Of a stretch of DNA of 64,000 nucleotides, positions 1 to 11,300 are shown one piece after another. Origin of the DNA: Thiomicrorhabdus arctica DSM 13458 (lineage in GTDB: Bacteria; Pseudomonadota; Gammaproteobacteria; Thiomicrospirales; Thiomicrospiraceae). The position numbers were made by a program, and so were the translations under genes. Within the stretch, counting starts at the first letter, position 1. The number at the start of each line of letters is the position of its first letter. Under the pieces are notes generated by a model. It was not told the DNA's origin. It made no database searches and saw only the letters and a list, made by a program, of their open reading frames with translations. Where the stretch lies: the NCBI RefSeq assembly GCF_000381085.1, contig NZ_KB905899.1:1550001-1614000 (forward strand), given 5' to 3'.

Positions 1-325
1 GTGTTTTAATTTCTTCAATATTAAGACTAACTTGCATGCCTGTCATTTTTGACAAAGACTGCTTTAGCTTTTCAATATCTTCACCTTTCTTACCAATAAC
101 AACACCTGGACGGGCAGTATGGATCGTTACACGAACTCCATTTGCTACACGCTCAATGTGAATCTTACTAATAGAAGCATGACCAAGCTTGCTATGTAAC
201 TCTTTACGGATTTCAACATCACTGACAAGAAAATCAGAAAAGTTCTTACTATCCGCATACCAACGTGCATTCCAATCTTTACTAATACCAAGACGAATAC
301 CAATAGGATGTACTTTTTGACCCAT
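1..325 (-). CDS. rpsC: 30S ribosomal protein S3 (partial, N-terminal part)
   Basis: The first 108 codons of ribosomal protein S3, a component of the mRNA entry region of the 30S subunit; the gene runs off the left edge. The visible protein starts [13 protein letters not shown], the standard S3 N-terminus, and reaches the KH-domain signature [14 protein letters not shown] near residues 75-88. The start ATG at 325 is preceded by a GGAG-type ribosome binding site in the 11-base gap after rplV. It lies in the S10 operon immediately after rplV, the usual order in proteobacteria. Truncation is only by the window edge. Confidence 0.97.
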   Translation of the reverse strand, partial: MGQKVHPIGIRLGISKDWNARWYADSKNFSDFLVSDVEIRKELHSKLGHASISKIHIERVANGVRVTIHTARPGVVIGKKGEDIEKLKQSLSKMTGMQVSLNIEEIKT

Positions 326-336
326 TCTGATTCTCC

Positions 337-669
337 TTACTTTTCGCCAACTGTAACAGTAATGTGACTGATACGTTTTAAAATACGGTTACCGCGACCC
401 TTAGCACGAGCGCGCATACGCTTCATGATCGGACCTGCATCAACAAATGCTGCTGTAACTACCAATTCATCAATATCAGCGCCTTCATTATTCTCGGCGT
501 TGGCGATGGCTGAATTTAAAACCGCTTTAATTAGATCCGCTGCTTTTTTGTCGCTGAACGACAGAATGTTAACAGCAGTTTCAATATCTTTACCACGGAT
601 CTGATCAACTACTAAGCGCGCTTTCTGAGGAGAAATACGGGCAAACTTATGTGTTGCACTAACTTGCAT
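337..669 (-). CDS. rplV: 50S ribosomal protein L22
   Basis: Ribosomal protein L22 (110 aa, the normal family length), which lines the peptide exit tunnel through its long beta-hairpin and contacts all domains of 23S rRNA. The N-terminus ([20 protein letters not shown]) and the C-terminal motif [18 protein letters not shown] are typical. The hairpin-tip region shows no insertion or deletion of the kind that gives macrolide resistance, as far as can be judged by eye. It sits between rpsS and rpsC with 11-12 base gaps, as expected for a single polycistronic mRNA. Confidence 0.98.
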   Translation of the reverse strand: MQVSATHKFARISPQKARLVVDQIRGKDIETAVNILSFSDKKAADLIKAVLNSAIANAENNEGADIDELVVTAAFVDAGPIMKRMRARAKGRGNRILKRISHITVTVGEK

Positions 670-681
670 ATTAATCTCCTA

Positions 682-957
682 CTATCGCTTAGATTTCTTA
701 TCCGCGGTATGACCACGGTAAGTACGAGTTAATGAAAACTCGCCAAGTTTATGACCAACCATGTTTTCAGATACGAAAACTGGAATGTGCTCTTTACCAT
801 TGTGAACTGCGATTGTAAGACCAATCATGTCAGGAAGAATCATAGATCTTCTTGACCAAGTTTTAATGGGACGTTTATTACCAGATTCTTGCGCCTCGAT
901 CACTTTCTTATACAAGTGATGATCAACAAAAGGTCCTTTTTTAACTGAACGTGGCAT
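682..957 (-). CDS. rpsS: 30S ribosomal protein S19
   Basis: Ribosomal protein S19 (91 aa), a 30S head protein that forms an inter-subunit bridge and complexes with S13. The start [12 protein letters not shown] and the [11 protein letters not shown] and [16 protein letters not shown] motifs are near invariant in bacteria. It lies between rplB and rplV in the S10 operon with 12-base spacings. Length and order are standard; nothing odd was seen. Confidence 0.98.
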   Translation of the reverse strand: MPRSVKKGPFVDHHLYKKVIEAQESGNKRPIKTWSRRSMILPDMIGLTIAVHNGKEHIPVFVSENMVGHKLGEFSLTRTYRGHTADKKSKR

Positions 958-969
958 CAGTGTCCTTCC

Positions 970-1800
970 TTATTTTTTGTTACGACGACGTACGATCATT
1001 CCATCAGTACGCTTATTGCTACGAGTCTTCTTACCTTTAGTAGGAACACCCCATGGAGTACATGGGTTACGACCACCAGAAGTACGACCTTCACCACCAC
1101 CGTGCGGGTGATCAACAGGGTTCATTGCCACACCACGAACGGTAGGACGAACACCACGCCAGCGCGAAGCACCAGCCTTACCTAGCTTACGAAGACTGTG
1201 TTCGGCGTTACCAACTTCACCGATAGTCGCCTTACACTCAGCAAGAATTTTACGCATTTCACCTGAACGAAGCTTAAGTAAAACGTAAGCTCCATCTTTA
1301 CCAGCAAGAGAAGCAGACACACCTGCACTACGTGCAATTTGAGCACCTTTTCCAGGACGCATCTCTACGTTATGGACAACAGTACCGACAGGGATATTTC
1401 TAAGCGGTAAACAGTTGCCAGGCTTAATAGAAACGTGATCACCTGTTTCAACAAGGTCACCAGCGGCTAGATGTCTAGGAGCAATGATATAAGACCACTC
1501 ACCATCAGCATGCTTAAGTAATGCAATATGCGCTGAACGGTTTGGATCATATTCAAGATGCTCAACCGTAGCAGGAACACCTACTTTGGTACGCTTGAAA
1601 TCAACCATACGGTAATGCTGTTTATGTCCACCACCGTGATGACGAACGGTGATACGACCGTTGTTATTACGACCACCAGACTTTGATTTCTTCTCTAGTA
1701 ACGCTGCGTGAGGCTTACCTTTATGCAATGTCGGTTCAATAATATGAACCATAAAACGACGACCTGGAGAAGTCGGTTTAGACTTTTTAATAATTGCCAT
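970..1800 (-). CDS. rplB: 50S ribosomal protein L2
   Basis: Ribosomal protein L2 (276 aa; about 273 in E. coli), needed for subunit association and peptidyl-transferase centre assembly. The C-terminal signature [21 protein letters not shown] carries the conserved histidine implicated in function, and [15 protein letters not shown] lies in the N-terminal OB-fold part. It is the fifth gene of the S10 operon, between rplW and rpsS. The start follows an AAGGAG-like site in the 11-base gap after rplW. Confidence 0.98.
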   Translation of the reverse strand: MAIIKKSKPTSPGRRFMVHIIEPTLHKGKPHAALLEKKSKSGGRNNNGRITVRHHGGGHKQHYRMVDFKRTKVGVPATVEHLEYDPNRSAHIALLKHADGEWSYIIAPRHLAAGDLVETGDHVSIKPGNCLPLRNIPVGTVVHNVEMRPGKGAQIARSAGVSASLAGKDGAYVLLKLRSGEMRKILAECKATIGEVGNAEHSLRKLGKAGASRWRGVRPTVRGVAMNPVDHPHGGGEGRTSGGRNPCTPWGVPTKGKKTRSNKRTDGMIVRRRNKK

Positions 1801-1811
1801 GTTGTAACTCC

Positions 1812-2108
1812 TTACTCAGCAGTCGAAAAATCGATTTCTTGGCCAGCTGCCAAACGCACGATCGCCTTACGGATACCATTACGTTGACCTTGACGACCTT
1901 TAAAGATTTTACGCTTACCTTTAATGTTGATCATGTTAACAGACTGAACCTTTACATCAAATAAAGACTCAACTGCCTGCTTAACTTCAGTTTTAGTTGC
2001 TGTAGGCTCAACTTTAAACACATATTGCTCGCGAGTGTCTGCAAGTATTGCAGCTTTCTCAGAGATATGCGGAGCTAGCAAAACCTTTAGAATTCTTTCT
2101 TGATTCAT
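1812..2108 (-). CDS. rplW: 50S ribosomal protein L23
   Basis: Ribosomal protein L23 (98 aa), located at the peptide tunnel exit, where it docks trigger factor and the signal recognition particle. Typical features are [11 protein letters not shown] near the N-terminus and the basic loop [16 protein letters not shown]. Its ATG overlaps the TGA stop of rplD by four bases (ATGA), so the two are probably translationally coupled. Length matches the family. Confidence 0.97.
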   Translation of the reverse strand: MNQERILKVLLAPHISEKAAILADTREQYVFKVEPTATKTEVKQAVESLFDVKVQSVNMINIKGKRKIFKGRQGQRNGIRKAIVRLAAGQEIDFSTAE

Positions 2109-2725
2109 GCTAATTGCTCCTCTAGTTGTTTAACAGCACCTTGAGTCATTACAACATTTTTGAAACCAATTAAACTAACTGGATCAATTGAAGCAACATC
2201 ACAAACATCAGCGCTATAAAGATTACGAACTGACAAGTACAAATACTCATCAAAACCTTCTGTAATAACTAAAGCATCTGTCACATTTAATTGTGCCAAC
2301 TTAGCTTTAAATTCTTTTGTCTTTGGAGCATCAACTGTAAAGTCATCGACCACAATCAGACGTCCAGAACGATTTAACTCAGCAACAATAGATTTCATCG
2401 CACCGCGATACATCTTTTTGTTAACTTTCTGAGAGAAATCACGGTTATGACCTGGGAACGCACGCCCACCGCCAACCCATATAGGGCCACGACTAGTACC
2501 CGCACGAGCTCGACCAGTTCCTTTTTGATTCCAAGGTTTAGCACCACCACCACTAACAGCTGCACGGTTCTTCTGAGCTTTAGTACCTTGACGGCCACCG
2601 CTCATATATGCAGTTACAACTTGGTGAACAAGCGCTTCATTGAATTCTGTACCAAACAAAGCATCAGAAACGGAAACTGTTCCGTTTTCTTTACCCGTTG
2701 ATAATTCGATTAATTTTAATTCCAT
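2105..2725 (-). CDS. rplD: 50S ribosomal protein L4
   Basis: Ribosomal protein L4 (206 aa), whose extended loop narrows the exit tunnel; in E. coli it also represses its own operon at translation and transcription. The start chosen is the ATG at 2725 ([11 protein letters not shown]), which matches the family N-terminus. The open frame extends 22 codons further upstream into the rplC end, but that part has no L4 similarity. The loop sequence [25 protein letters not shown] is shortened here to the recognisable core [14 protein letters not shown] near residues 60-75. It lies between rplC and rplW and overlaps rplW by four bases. Confidence 0.97.
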   Translation of the reverse strand: MELKLIELSTGKENGTVSVSDALFGTEFNEALVHQVVTAYMSGGRQGTKAQKNRAAVSGGGAKPWNQKGTGRARAGTSRGPIWVGGGRAFPGHNRDFSQKVNKKMYRGAMKSIVAELNRSGRLIVVDDFTVDAPKTKEFKAKLAQLNVTDALVITEGFDEYLYLSVRNLYSADVCDVASIDPVSLIGFKNVVMTQGAVKQLEEQLA

Positions 2726-2735
2726 AATGCCCACC

Positions 2736-3374
2736 TTACTTAACAGCTTTACGAACAATAACAGTACTATTTTTAGCGCCAGGGATTGCACCCTTAATCA
2801 ATAACAGGTTATTTTCTGCATCAACTCTCACTAAATCAAGATTCTGTGTTGTTTGACGAACATCACCCATATGTCCAGACATTTTCTTACCTTTGAAAAC
2901 GCGACCTGGAGTTTGGTTTTGCCCGATTGAACCGTTAGAACGGTGAGAAATAGAGTTACCGTGAGTTGCATCTTGCATCGTAAAATTATGACGCTTAATA
3001 CCACCTTGAAAACCTTTACCTTTGGTTGTTCCAGTAACATCTACCACAGGAATTTCGTTGAAACGCTCAACAGTAAGCTCTGAACCTACTTCTAAACCTT
3101 CAGCCTCAGCAGCTGAATCAACACGAAACTCCCACAAACCTCTTCCAGCTTCAACACCTGCTTTCGCAAACTGTCCAGCTGCTGGCTTGTTAACACGTCC
3201 AGCGTGCACAGAACCAGTTGTAACTTGAATTGCAGAATAACCGTCATTTTCAAGTGTTTTGATTTGAGTGATGCGGTTCGCTTGAACCTCTACAACCGTT
3301 ACCGGAGTAGATACACCATTCTCATCAAACACACGAGTCATGCCGATTTTCTTACCAATGATACCAATACTCAT
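2736..3374 (-). CDS. rplC: 50S ribosomal protein L3
   Basis: Ribosomal protein L3 (212 aa), an early assembly protein that reaches towards the peptidyl-transferase centre. The N-terminus [16 protein letters not shown] and the motif [21 protein letters not shown] near residues 145-168 identify it. The latter contains the glutamine methylated by PrmB in E. coli (established for that homologue, not shown here). The start has a good AAGGA site seven bases upstream. It is the second gene of the S10 operon. Confidence 0.98.
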   Translation of the reverse strand: MSIGIIGKKIGMTRVFDENGVSTPVTVVEVQANRITQIKTLENDGYSAIQVTTGSVHAGRVNKPAAGQFAKAGVEAGRGLWEFRVDSAAEAEGLEVGSELTVERFNEIPVVDVTGTTKGKGFQGGIKRHNFTMQDATHGNSISHRSNGSIGQNQTPGRVFKGKKMSGHMGDVRQTTQNLDLVRVDAENNLLLIKGAIPGAKNSTVIVRKAVK

Positions 3375-3435
3375 ACCATTTCCTTATTTATTATTTATTG
3401 CCCATCATAACGATTGATGATCGGCTAAACCACGA

Positions 3436-3747
3436 TTAACGTAATTCTAATTGAACATCTACACCAGCAGCCAAATCTAGCTTCATTAATGCATCAACAG
3501 TTTTTTCTGTTGGATCAACAATATCTAGCAGACGCTTGTGAGTACGAATTTCATACTGGTCACGAGCGTCCTTATTGACGTGAGGTGAGACTAGGATCGT
3601 GAAACGTTCTTTACGAGTTGGCATAGGAATAGGTCCACGCACTTGTGCACCGGTTCTTTTTGCTGTTTCAGTAATTTCACGAGCAGACTGATCGATTAAA
3701 CGATGGTCAAATGCTTTTAAGCGAATACGAATATTCTGGGTAGCCAT
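3436..3747 (-). CDS. rpsJ: 30S ribosomal protein S10 / NusE
   Basis: Ribosomal protein S10 (103 aa), which also serves as the antitermination factor NusE and bridges NusG to the ribosome. The sequence from [15 protein letters not shown] to [18 protein letters not shown] is near identical to other proteobacteria. It is the first gene of the S10 operon; a strong sigma-70-like promoter lies about 70-100 bases upstream. The ribosome-binding site before the ATG is weak (GAGACCGAGATT). Confidence 0.98.
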   Translation of the reverse strand: MATQNIRIRLKAFDHRLIDQSAREITETAKRTGAQVRGPIPMPTRKERFTILVSPHVNKDARDQYEIRTHKRLLDIVDPTEKTVDALMKLDLAAGVDVQLELR

Positions 3748-3816
3748 AATCTCGGTCTCATTTATTTACATAATAGAAAAGCACGCAAAATCAATGCATG
3801 CAAACTAAGGGAGCGG

Positions 3817-3845
3817 ATTATAGCAACATAATCCAATTAAAACAA
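3817..3845 (-). promoter_or_regulatory. Predicted sigma-70 promoter of the S10 operon
   Basis: On the minus strand a TTGTTT -35 box is followed by a 17-base spacer and a perfect TATAAT -10 box (3817-3822). It points at rpsJ and lies just downstream of the terminator that ends the preceding tuf operon, so it is well placed to start S10 operon transcription. Prediction from sequence only. Confidence 0.75.
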
Positions 3846-3862
3846 CCCCTTATTATAGATAC

Positions 3863-3889
3863 AAAAAAAGAGGGCATATAGCCCTCTTT
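3863..3889 (-). terminator. Intrinsic terminator after the str operon
   Basis: A nine-base stem (AAAGAGGGC pairing with GCCCTCTTT) closes a five-base loop at 3867-3889 and is followed on the minus strand by a U-rich run (complement of 3863-3869). It lies 20 bases past the tuf stop codon and separates the str operon from the S10 operon promoter. Confidence 0.88.
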
Positions 3890-3909
3890 CTTATGAAACA
3901 AGTGTAGTT

Positions 3910-5100
3910 TTAATCAAGAATTCTTGCTACAACACCTGCACCAACAGTACGTCCACCTTCACGAATGGCAAAACGAAGACCGTCATTCATTGCGATTGGG
4001 TTAATTAACTCTACTGTCATTTGTACGTTATCACCAGGCATAACCATTTCTGTGCCTTCTGGTAAGGTACATGCACCAGTCACATCAGTTGTACGGAAGT
4101 AGAACTGTGGACGGTAACCTTGGAAAAATGGAGTGTGGCGTCCACCTTCATCTTTTGAAAGTACATAAATTTCAGCTTCGAACTTAGAGTGCGGAGTGAT
4201 TGTACCTTTATGTGCCAATACCTGACCACGTTCGATATCTTCACGCTTAGTACCACGTAAAAGAATACCAACGTTATCACCTGCCTGACCTTGGTCAAGA
4301 AGCTTACGGAACATTTCAACACCGGTAACCGTAGTTTCAGTTGTGTCACGAATACCAATGATCTGGATGACTTCACCAACTTTAACAACACCTGTTTCGA
4401 TACGTCCTGTTGCGACTGTTCCACGACCTTGGATTGAGAAGATATCTTCTACAGGCATTAGGAATGGCTTATCCGTTTCACGAATAGGATCTGGAATATA
4501 TGAATCCAATGCAGCAACTAGACGCTCTACTGCAGGTGCACCGATTTCAGACTGATCGTCAGCAATGGCTAACGTTGCTGAACCGATAATTACTGGCGTA
4601 TCATCACCAGGGAATTCGTACATATCAAGAAGCTCACGAACTTCCATCTCTACTAATTCTAGTAACTCTTCATCATCAACCATGTCAGCTTTGTTTAGGA
4701 AAACAACGATGTATGGAACACCAACCTGACGTGAAAGAAGGATGTGCTCACGCGTCTGAGGCATTGGCCCATCAGCAGCTGAACATACTAGGATTGCGCC
4801 ATCCATTTGTGCAGCACCAGTGATCATGTTCTTAACATAATCGGCGTGACCCGGGCAATCTACGTGTGCGTAGTGACGAGTCTCTGACTCATACTCAACG
4901 TGTGAAGTTGAGATTGTGATACCACGCTCTCTTTCTTCTGGTGCATTATCGATAGATGCGAAATCTTTAACATCTCCACCGAACTTTCTACCTTGTACGA
5001 TTGTTAGTGCTGCTGTAAGAGTTGTCTTACCGTGATCGACGTGACCGATAGTACCAACGTTTACGTGAAGCTTATCGCGTGAAAACTTAGCTTTTGCCAT
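3910..5100 (-). CDS. tuf: Elongation factor Tu (copy 1, str operon)
   Basis: EF-Tu (396 aa), the GTPase that delivers aminoacyl-tRNA to the ribosomal A site. G-domain motifs are clear: [12 protein letters not shown] (G1, residues about 19-30), DCPGHADY (G3), NKADM (G4) and GSA (G5). Domains 2 and 3 follow, ending with [14 protein letters not shown]. It is the last gene of the str operon, 60 bases after fusA. The protein is identical to the second copy at 20259-21449. I count five nucleotide differences between the two genes, all synonymous, which suggests recent gene conversion. Confidence 0.98.
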   Translation of the reverse strand: MAKAKFSRDKLHVNVGTIGHVDHGKTTLTAALTIVQGRKFGGDVKDFASIDNAPEERERGITISTSHVEYESETRHYAHVDCPGHADYVKNMITGAAQMDGAILVCSAADGPMPQTREHILLSRQVGVPYIVVFLNKADMVDDEELLELVEMEVRELLDMYEFPGDDTPVIIGSATLAIADDQSEIGAPAVERLVAALDSYIPDPIRETDKPFLMPVEDIFSIQGRGTVATGRIETGVVKVGEVIQIIGIRDTTETTVTGVEMFRKLLDQGQAGDNVGILLRGTKREDIERGQVLAHKGTITPHSKFEAEIYVLSKDEGGRHTPFFQGYRPQFYFRTTDVTGACTLPEGTEMVMPGDNVQMTVELINPIAMNDGLRFAIREGGRTVGAGVVARILD

Positions 5101-5162
5101 TTTAAAATACCTATATTAAACAAGGACCTCGCTATAGAACGAGGCCTAAATAATTAAATTGA

Positions 5163-7265
5163 TTAAGAGCCTTTTTTGGCACTTGTCATGATTTCATCTT
5201 GGATGTTTCTAGGCGCATGATTATACTTCATAAAAGTCATACTATAGTTAGCACGACCTTGAGTCAATGAGCGCATAGAGTTTGAATAACCAAACATCTC
5301 AGACAATGGAACTTCGGCCTTAATAGCCTTACCTGCAGGAATATCAGTCATGCTTGTTACCAAACCACGACGTCTATTCAAATCACCAATGATATCACCC
5401 ATGTAATCTTCAGGAGTAGTAACCTCTACATCCATGATAGGCTCAAGAATAACAGCGTCCGCTTCCGCAACACCATTCTTAATACCCATTCCAGCAGCAA
5501 CAGAGAACGCCATTTCATTGGAATCGACATCATGATATGAACCATCAATTAACTCGACACTTACATCCACCATAGGGAATCCTGCAAGCACGCCGTTTTC
5601 AAGTTGAGCTTTAGCACCTTTCTCTACAGCACCAATATACTCACGCGGGACCGAACCACCAACAGTACTGTTGATAAATTCAAATCCTTCACCAGGCTCA
5701 CGAGGCTTCATTTTGAAGACAACATGACCATACTGACCACGACCACCTGACTGACGGACAAACTTTCCATCTACTTCAACTTCTTTCGTAATCGTTTCAC
5801 GATAAGAAACTTGTGGTGCACCAACATTCGCTTCAACACCAAATTCACGCTTCATTCGATCTACGATAATATCAAGGTGAAGCTCACCCATACCAGAGAT
5901 AATAGTCTGACCGGTTTCTTCATCAGAATGTACACGGAAAGACGGATCTTCGGCAGCAAGTTTCTGAAGAGCGATTCCCATCTTCTCTTGATCAGGCTTA
6001 GTTTTCGGCTCAATTGCGATTGAGATAACTGGATCAGGAAATTCCATACGCTCAAGTACAATGCGATTGTCTGGATCACATAGAGTATCACCCGTTGTAG
6101 TAGATTTCAGACCTACCGCACAAGCAATGTCACCCGCACGAACTTCCTTAATCTCTTCACGAGAGTTAGAGTGCATTTGTAACAAACGACCGACACGTTC
6201 ACGTTTCTCTTTAGTTGAGTTGTAAACTGGACTACCTGCAGGTAAAGAACCAGAATAAACACGGAAGAAAGTCAATGTACCTACATATGGATCCGTCATA
6301 ATTTTAAACGCAAGAGAGGCAAACGGCTCATCATCCGTTGAATGACGGACAGCAGGTGTTCCATCTTCCAATTCTCCGGCAATAGGTGGAACATCAACTG
6401 GAGCTGGCATATAATCAATCACCGCATCAAGCAGGGTTTGAACACCTTTATTCTTGAAAGCAGAACCACAGAACATTGGAACGATCTCAACAGCGATACA
6501 ACGAAGACGGATACCCATCTTAATCTCTTCTTCTGTTAACTCACCTTCTTCAAGGTACTTATCCATAAGCTCTTCAGTAGCTTCTGCAGCTGACTCAACC
6601 ATTTGCTCACGCCACTTATTGGCTTCATCGATCATATCAGCCGGAATTTCTTCATAACGAAACTCCATACCCATATTCTCTTCTTCCCAATAAATTGCTT
6701 TCATTTTCACCAAATCAACCACACCGCGGAAAGTCTCTTCAGCACCGATAGGTAGTTGCATTGGAACAGGATTAGCCCCTAAACGATCAATAACCATTTG
6801 GTTAACGTTCAAGAAGTTAGCACCAGCACGATCCATTTTGTTTACAAAGCCCATACGTGGCACGCCATACTTATCCGCTTGACGCCATACCGTTTCAGAC
6901 TGAGGCTCAACACCACTTACTGAACAGAAACATGTTACTGCACCATCAAGTACGCGCAGTGAACGCTCTACTTCGATTGTAAAATCAACGTGACCTGGAG
7001 TATCAATAATATTGATGCGGTGCTGTGGATACTGCTTAGCCATCCCGCTCCAGTGACAAGTAGTTGCAGCAGATGTGATAGTAATACCACGCTCCTGCTC
7101 CTGCTCCATCCAATCCATCGTCGCACCACCGTCATGCACTTCACCAATTTTGTGAGATACACCCGTGTAATACAGGATACGTTCAGTTGTTGTTGTCTTA
7201 CCCGCATCGATGTGCGCCATAATACCGATATTTCGGTATTGATTTAAAGGGGTTGTACGTGCCAC
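5163..7265 (-). CDS. fusA: Elongation factor G
   Basis: EF-G (700 aa), the translocase GTPase, also used with RRF in ribosome recycling. The start chosen is a GTG at 7265, giving the usual N-terminus [20 protein letters not shown]; the open frame continues nine codons upstream without similarity. An AAAGG site lies nine bases before this GTG. G motifs [22 protein letters not shown] and NKMDR are present, followed by domains II-V. It lies between rpsG and tuf in the str operon. A terminator-like hairpin sits directly upstream in the rpsG-fusA gap. Confidence 0.97.
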   Translation of the reverse strand: MARTTPLNQYRNIGIMAHIDAGKTTTTERILYYTGVSHKIGEVHDGGATMDWMEQEQERGITITSAATTCHWSGMAKQYPQHRINIIDTPGHVDFTIEVERSLRVLDGAVTCFCSVSGVEPQSETVWRQADKYGVPRMGFVNKMDRAGANFLNVNQMVIDRLGANPVPMQLPIGAEETFRGVVDLVKMKAIYWEEENMGMEFRYEEIPADMIDEANKWREQMVESAAEATEELMDKYLEEGELTEEEIKMGIRLRCIAVEIVPMFCGSAFKNKGVQTLLDAVIDYMPAPVDVPPIAGELEDGTPAVRHSTDDEPFASLAFKIMTDPYVGTLTFFRVYSGSLPAGSPVYNSTKEKRERVGRLLQMHSNSREEIKEVRAGDIACAVGLKSTTTGDTLCDPDNRIVLERMEFPDPVISIAIEPKTKPDQEKMGIALQKLAAEDPSFRVHSDEETGQTIISGMGELHLDIIVDRMKREFGVEANVGAPQVSYRETITKEVEVDGKFVRQSGGRGQYGHVVFKMKPREPGEGFEFINSTVGGSVPREYIGAVEKGAKAQLENGVLAGFPMVDVSVELIDGSYHDVDSNEMAFSVAAGMGIKNGVAEADAVILEPIMDVEVTTPEDYMGDIIGDLNRRRGLVTSMTDIPAGKAIKAEVPLSEMFGYSNSMRSLTQGRANYSMTFMKYNHAPRNIQDEIMTSAKKGS

Positions 7266-7284
7266 TTTAATAACCTTTTTTAAA

Positions 7285-7316
7285 TTGTACAAAAAATAAA
7301 GGCCCTAAATAGGGCC
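7285..7316 (-). terminator. Terminator-like hairpin between rpsG and fusA
   Basis: GGCCCTA and TAGGGCC form a seven-base perfect stem at 7301-7316, followed on the minus strand by a U-rich tract (TTTATTTTTT). This has the form of an intrinsic terminator or attenuator inside the str operon, between rpsG and fusA. It may set the ratio of ribosomal protein to elongation factor mRNA; alternatively the short loop may make it inefficient. Confidence 0.6.
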
Positions 7317-7325
7317 CTAATCAGA

Positions 7326-7799
7326 TTACCAACGGAAATGTGAGAAGGCTTTGTTTGCCTCGGCCATTCTGTGAGTATCTTCTTTTTTCTTAACCGCAGA
7401 ACCTCGACCCTCGAGGGCATCGCTAAGCTCACCAGCTAAACGCAGCATCATACCTTTCTCGCTACGTTTACGAGCAGCATCAACCGTCCAACGCATAGCT
7501 AAAGCTACTTTACGCTCTGGGCGAACTTCTACAGGAACCTGATACGTTGCACCACCAACACGTCGAGATTTAACTTCGACCATTGGACCAACGTTTTCAA
7601 GTGCTTCTTTCAAAAATGCAGCATGATCGCCGCCATTCTTACGCTCAACAACAACATCTAATGCGTCATAAACAATTTTTTCAGCAATGGCTTTTTTACC
7701 ACTGACCATAATCATGTTTACAAATTTAGTTAGCGTCAAATCGCCGAACTTCGGATCAGGTAAAACCTGTCTTTTTGGTATTTCTCTTCTTCTTGCCAT
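7326..7799 (-). CDS. rpsG: 30S ribosomal protein S7
   Basis: Ribosomal protein S7 (about 157 aa with this start), the primary 16S-rRNA 3'-domain assembly protein; in E. coli it also represses the str operon. The start chosen is the ATG at 7799, giving [19 protein letters not shown], the family N-terminus, with a GGAAGAGTTA-type binding site upstream. The open frame runs 13 codons further but without similarity. The C-terminal [14 protein letters not shown] is typical. It follows rpsL. Confidence 0.97.
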   Translation of the reverse strand: MARRREIPKRQVLPDPKFGDLTLTKFVNMIMVSGKKAIAEKIVYDALDVVVERKNGGDHAAFLKEALENVGPMVEVKSRRVGGATYQVPVEVRPERKVALAMRWTVDAARKRSEKGMMLRLAGELSDALEGRGSAVKKKEDTHRMAEANKAFSHFRW

Positions 7800-7860
7800 T
7801 CTTAACTCTTCCGGTATAAATATTACACAAAACTGCAAATCGTATGTTAAAAGTTAGTTA

Positions 7861-8235
7861 CTAACCTTTAGGACGTTTTGCACCGTACTTTGAACGACCT
7901 TGTCTACGCTCAGAAACGCCGGCGCAATCTAATGCTCCACGAACTGTATGGTAACGTACACCAGGTAAATCTTTAACACGACCACCACGGATAAGAATAA
8001 CCGAGTGCTCTTGCAAGTTATGACCTTCACCACCAATATAGGAAGCTACTTCATAACCATTTGTTAATCGTACACGCGCAACTTTACGCAGAGCAGAGTT
8101 AGGCTTCTTAGGGGTCGTTGTATAAACACGCGTACAAACACCACGACGCTGAGGACAAGCCTCTAACGCTGCTACGTTTGAAATCTTACGTTTATCTTTA
8201 CGCGGCTTACGCACCAACTGGTTAATAGTCGCCAT
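7861..8235 (-). CDS. rpsL: 30S ribosomal protein S12
   Basis: Ribosomal protein S12 (124 aa), at the decoding centre. The streptomycin-relevant loops have wild-type-looking lysines, [17 protein letters not shown] and [16 protein letters not shown], so no streptomycin-resistance substitution is evident. It is the first gene of the str operon, with a clear promoter and a 5'-leader hairpin upstream. The start has a GGAGAG site. Confidence 0.98.
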   Translation of the reverse strand: MATINQLVRKPRKDKRKISNVAALEACPQRRGVCTRVYTTTPKKPNSALRKVARVRLTNGYEVASYIGGEGHNLQEHSVILIRGGRVKDLPGVRYHTVRGALDCAGVSERRQGRSKYGAKRPKG

Positions 8236-8278
8236 TCTTTCTCTCCAAATTTGAGATTAACTCTAACTTTAATACGAA

Positions 8279-8303
8279 TTGCGGACCAATTATTAGTCCG
8301 CAA
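8279..8303 (-). promoter_or_regulatory. Hairpin at the 5' end of the str operon leader
   Basis: TTGCGGAC and GTCCGCAA form a perfect eight-base stem with a nine-base loop. It lies only a few bases after the transcription start predicted from the promoter at 8317-8345, about 45 bases before the rpsL start. No U-tract follows, so it is not a terminator. It could stabilise the mRNA or be a ribosomal-protein control site; which one is unknown. Confidence 0.55.
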
Positions 8304-8316
8304 ATAAGGATAGAGG

Positions 8317-8345
8317 ATTCTAAAGGCCTAAACAACATAAGTCAA
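8317..8345 (-). promoter_or_regulatory. Predicted sigma-70 promoter of the str operon
   Basis: Minus strand TTGACT, 17-base spacer, TAGAAT. It lies in the rpoC-rpsL gap and points at rpsL, so the str operon is probably transcribed independently of rpoBC. No convincing intrinsic terminator was seen between rpoC and this promoter, so read-through from rpoC is likely as well. Confidence 0.72.
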
Positions 8346-8371
8346 GCATTAACTACTTGAAATTATTTAGA

Positions 8372-11300
8372 TTAGGCCTCGACCTCTGGGGTTTCTTTTT
8401 CTACTACTTCTGCAGTGAGTTCTACAACTTCATCAACGGTTTCAGAAACTTCTTCCGTTTTCATAAAAACTTGTAATTCTTCTGCTGCTTTCTCGGCAGC
8501 CTTTCTTCTAGCTATGTGATAGGCAAAACCTGTACCAGCTGGAATCAAGCGACCGACAATAACATTTTCCTTCAAACCAACTAATCTATCACGTTTACCA
8601 CTGACAGCAGCTTCTGTTAATACACGCGTTGTTTCTTGGAATGAAGCGGCTGAGATAAAAGACTCAGTCGCCAATGATGCTTTAGTGATACCTAATAAGA
8701 CACGATCGTAAGTGGCTTCAACTTCACCAGCTTCACGTGCTTGCTCATTTAGACGAAGCACTTTAGAGTACTCTGTTTGCTCACCTTTAATAAGACCCGT
8801 ATCGCCAACAGTTTTAATTTCAACTTTACGAAGCATTTGACGAACAATTGTCTCAATGTGTTTATCGTTGATTTTAACACCTTGCAAGCGATATACATCT
8901 TGAACTTCGTCCACAATATACTCAGCAAGCTTTTTCATTCCCAATAAACGCAAGATGTCATGAGGGTTAGGGTTACCATCTACAACGATATCCCCTTTTT
9001 CTACACGCTCACCTTCAAATACGCTGACTTTACGCCACTTAGGAATCAAGTCTTCATACTGTTCGCCACTATCTTGAGTGATAACAAGACGCTGCTTACC
9101 TTTCGTTTCTTTACCGAAACCTACCACACCAGAAACTTCTGCCATGATAGAAGGCTCTTTAGGCTGACGCGCTTCAAACAAGTCAGCAACACGAGGTAGA
9201 CCACCCGTAATATCCTTGTTTTTCGAAGATGCTTGAGGAATACGTGCGAGTACTTGACCCGCACCGATCTCTGCATTCTCTTGAATAACAACAACACCGT
9301 TTTCTGGCAAGTAATATATTGCAGGAGTCTGCGTGCCTGGGAAGTTAATAGCTTCACCTGCTGCGTTGACCAATGCAATAAACGGACGAGCTTCTTTTGC
9401 TGCAGTAGCACGCTCTTTAGCATCTTTAACCACGTGAGTGGTTAAACCTGTTAACTCATCAATAGTTTCCTCAACGGCACCATCGAAGTTACCAAAGATT
9501 GCTTGACCAGAAACTTCTGTAATAACTGGGTGAGTATGCGGATCCCACTGAGAAAGTATCTCACCAGCCGTAATCGAACCATTATCTTTAACCGTTAACA
9601 AACTACCATATAAGATTTTATAACGCTCTTGTTCACGACCCGTTTCATCTAGAATAGAAACCACACCAGAACGAGATGTGACTACGATTTGACCGTCTGG
9701 ATTAGTAATGGTCTTAATCGCGTCATACTTAACTGTACCTGCATGCTTAACTTCAATCTGACTTTGTGCAGCTGAACCAGAGGCCGTACCACCGATATGG
9801 AAAGTACGCATGGTTAACTGAGTACCAGGCTCACCGATAGACTGAGCTGCCATAACACCGACAGCTTCACCCATATTAACTAAATGACCACGAGCTAAAT
9901 CTCGACCGTAACACTGCTGACAAATACCAAACTTAGTTTCACATGTCATTGGCGAACGAACAAGAATATGATCGATACCATTCGAATCTATAACACCGGC
10001 AATTTTCTCATCAATCAACGTGCCGTTAGTAATCAATAGCTTACCATCACGCGTCATGACATCTTCATTTGTATAACGACCTAAAACTCTGACATTCAAG
10101 GTTTCAACAACATCACCACCTTCAACATGAGCCTTCATTAAGACACCAGCTTCGGTTCCACAATCACGTTCTGTAACCACAACATCCTGGGCAACATCTA
10201 CTAAACGACGAGTCAGGTAACCAGAGTTAGCCGTCTTCAATGCCGTATCAGCTAAACCTTTACGAGCACCGTGAGTCGAAATAAAGTACTGAAGTACGTT
10301 CAAGCCTTCACGGAAGTTCGCTGTGATCGGCGTTTCAATGATTGATCCATCAGGCTTGGCCATCAAACCACGCATTCCACCTAACTGACGCATCTGAGCA
10401 ACGGAACCACGAGCACCAGAATCAGCCATCATATATACGGAGTTAAATGAAGTTTGTTGAATTTCATTGCCTTCTGCATCGATAACGGTTTCAAACTGAA
10501 GTTCTTGCATCATTGCTTTGGTCACCAATTCATTGGTATGAGACCAAATATCAACAACTTTGTTATAACGCTCACCTTCAGTAACCAAACCTTGTGAAAA
10601 CTGATTCTGAATTTCTTCAACCTGTGCTTCCGCCCGATCGATAATACCTGCTTTCTCATCCGGAATTAACATATCATCAGAACAGAAAGATAGACCACCC
10701 ATTGTTGACCATTTGAAACCAGCATACATCAACTGATCCGCAAAAATAACAGTCTCTTTAGGACCTAATACTCGGTAACAAGTATTCAATACAGTACTGA
10801 TATTTTTCTTTGTCAAATTAAGGTTCAATAAATCAAAACTTAACCCTTTAGGTAATATTCTTGACATGATTGCACGCCCAACAGTCGTATCAACAATACG
10901 TGTCGAAACGCTCTCGGTACCTTCATCATCTATTAATGTTTCTATAAACTTAAGCTTTATTCTTGTATGAATATGGACAACATTTGCATCTAAGGCACGT
11001 TGAACTTCTTGCCAGTTAGAGAACGCCATACCTTCACCGATTGCATTGATTTGCTCTCGTGTCACATAATAAAGACCCAATACAACATCCTGTGAAGGAA
11101 CAATGATCGGCTCACCATTAGCGGGTGACAATAGGTTATTTGTAGACATCATCAAAGTACGCGCTTCAATCTGAGCTTCCAATGATAGAGGTACGTGTAC
11201 CGCCATCTGATCTCCATCGAAATCGGCGTTGAAAGCAGAACAAACTAGAGGGTGCAAATTAATTGCCTTACCTTCGATCAGAACTGGTTCAAATGCTTGG

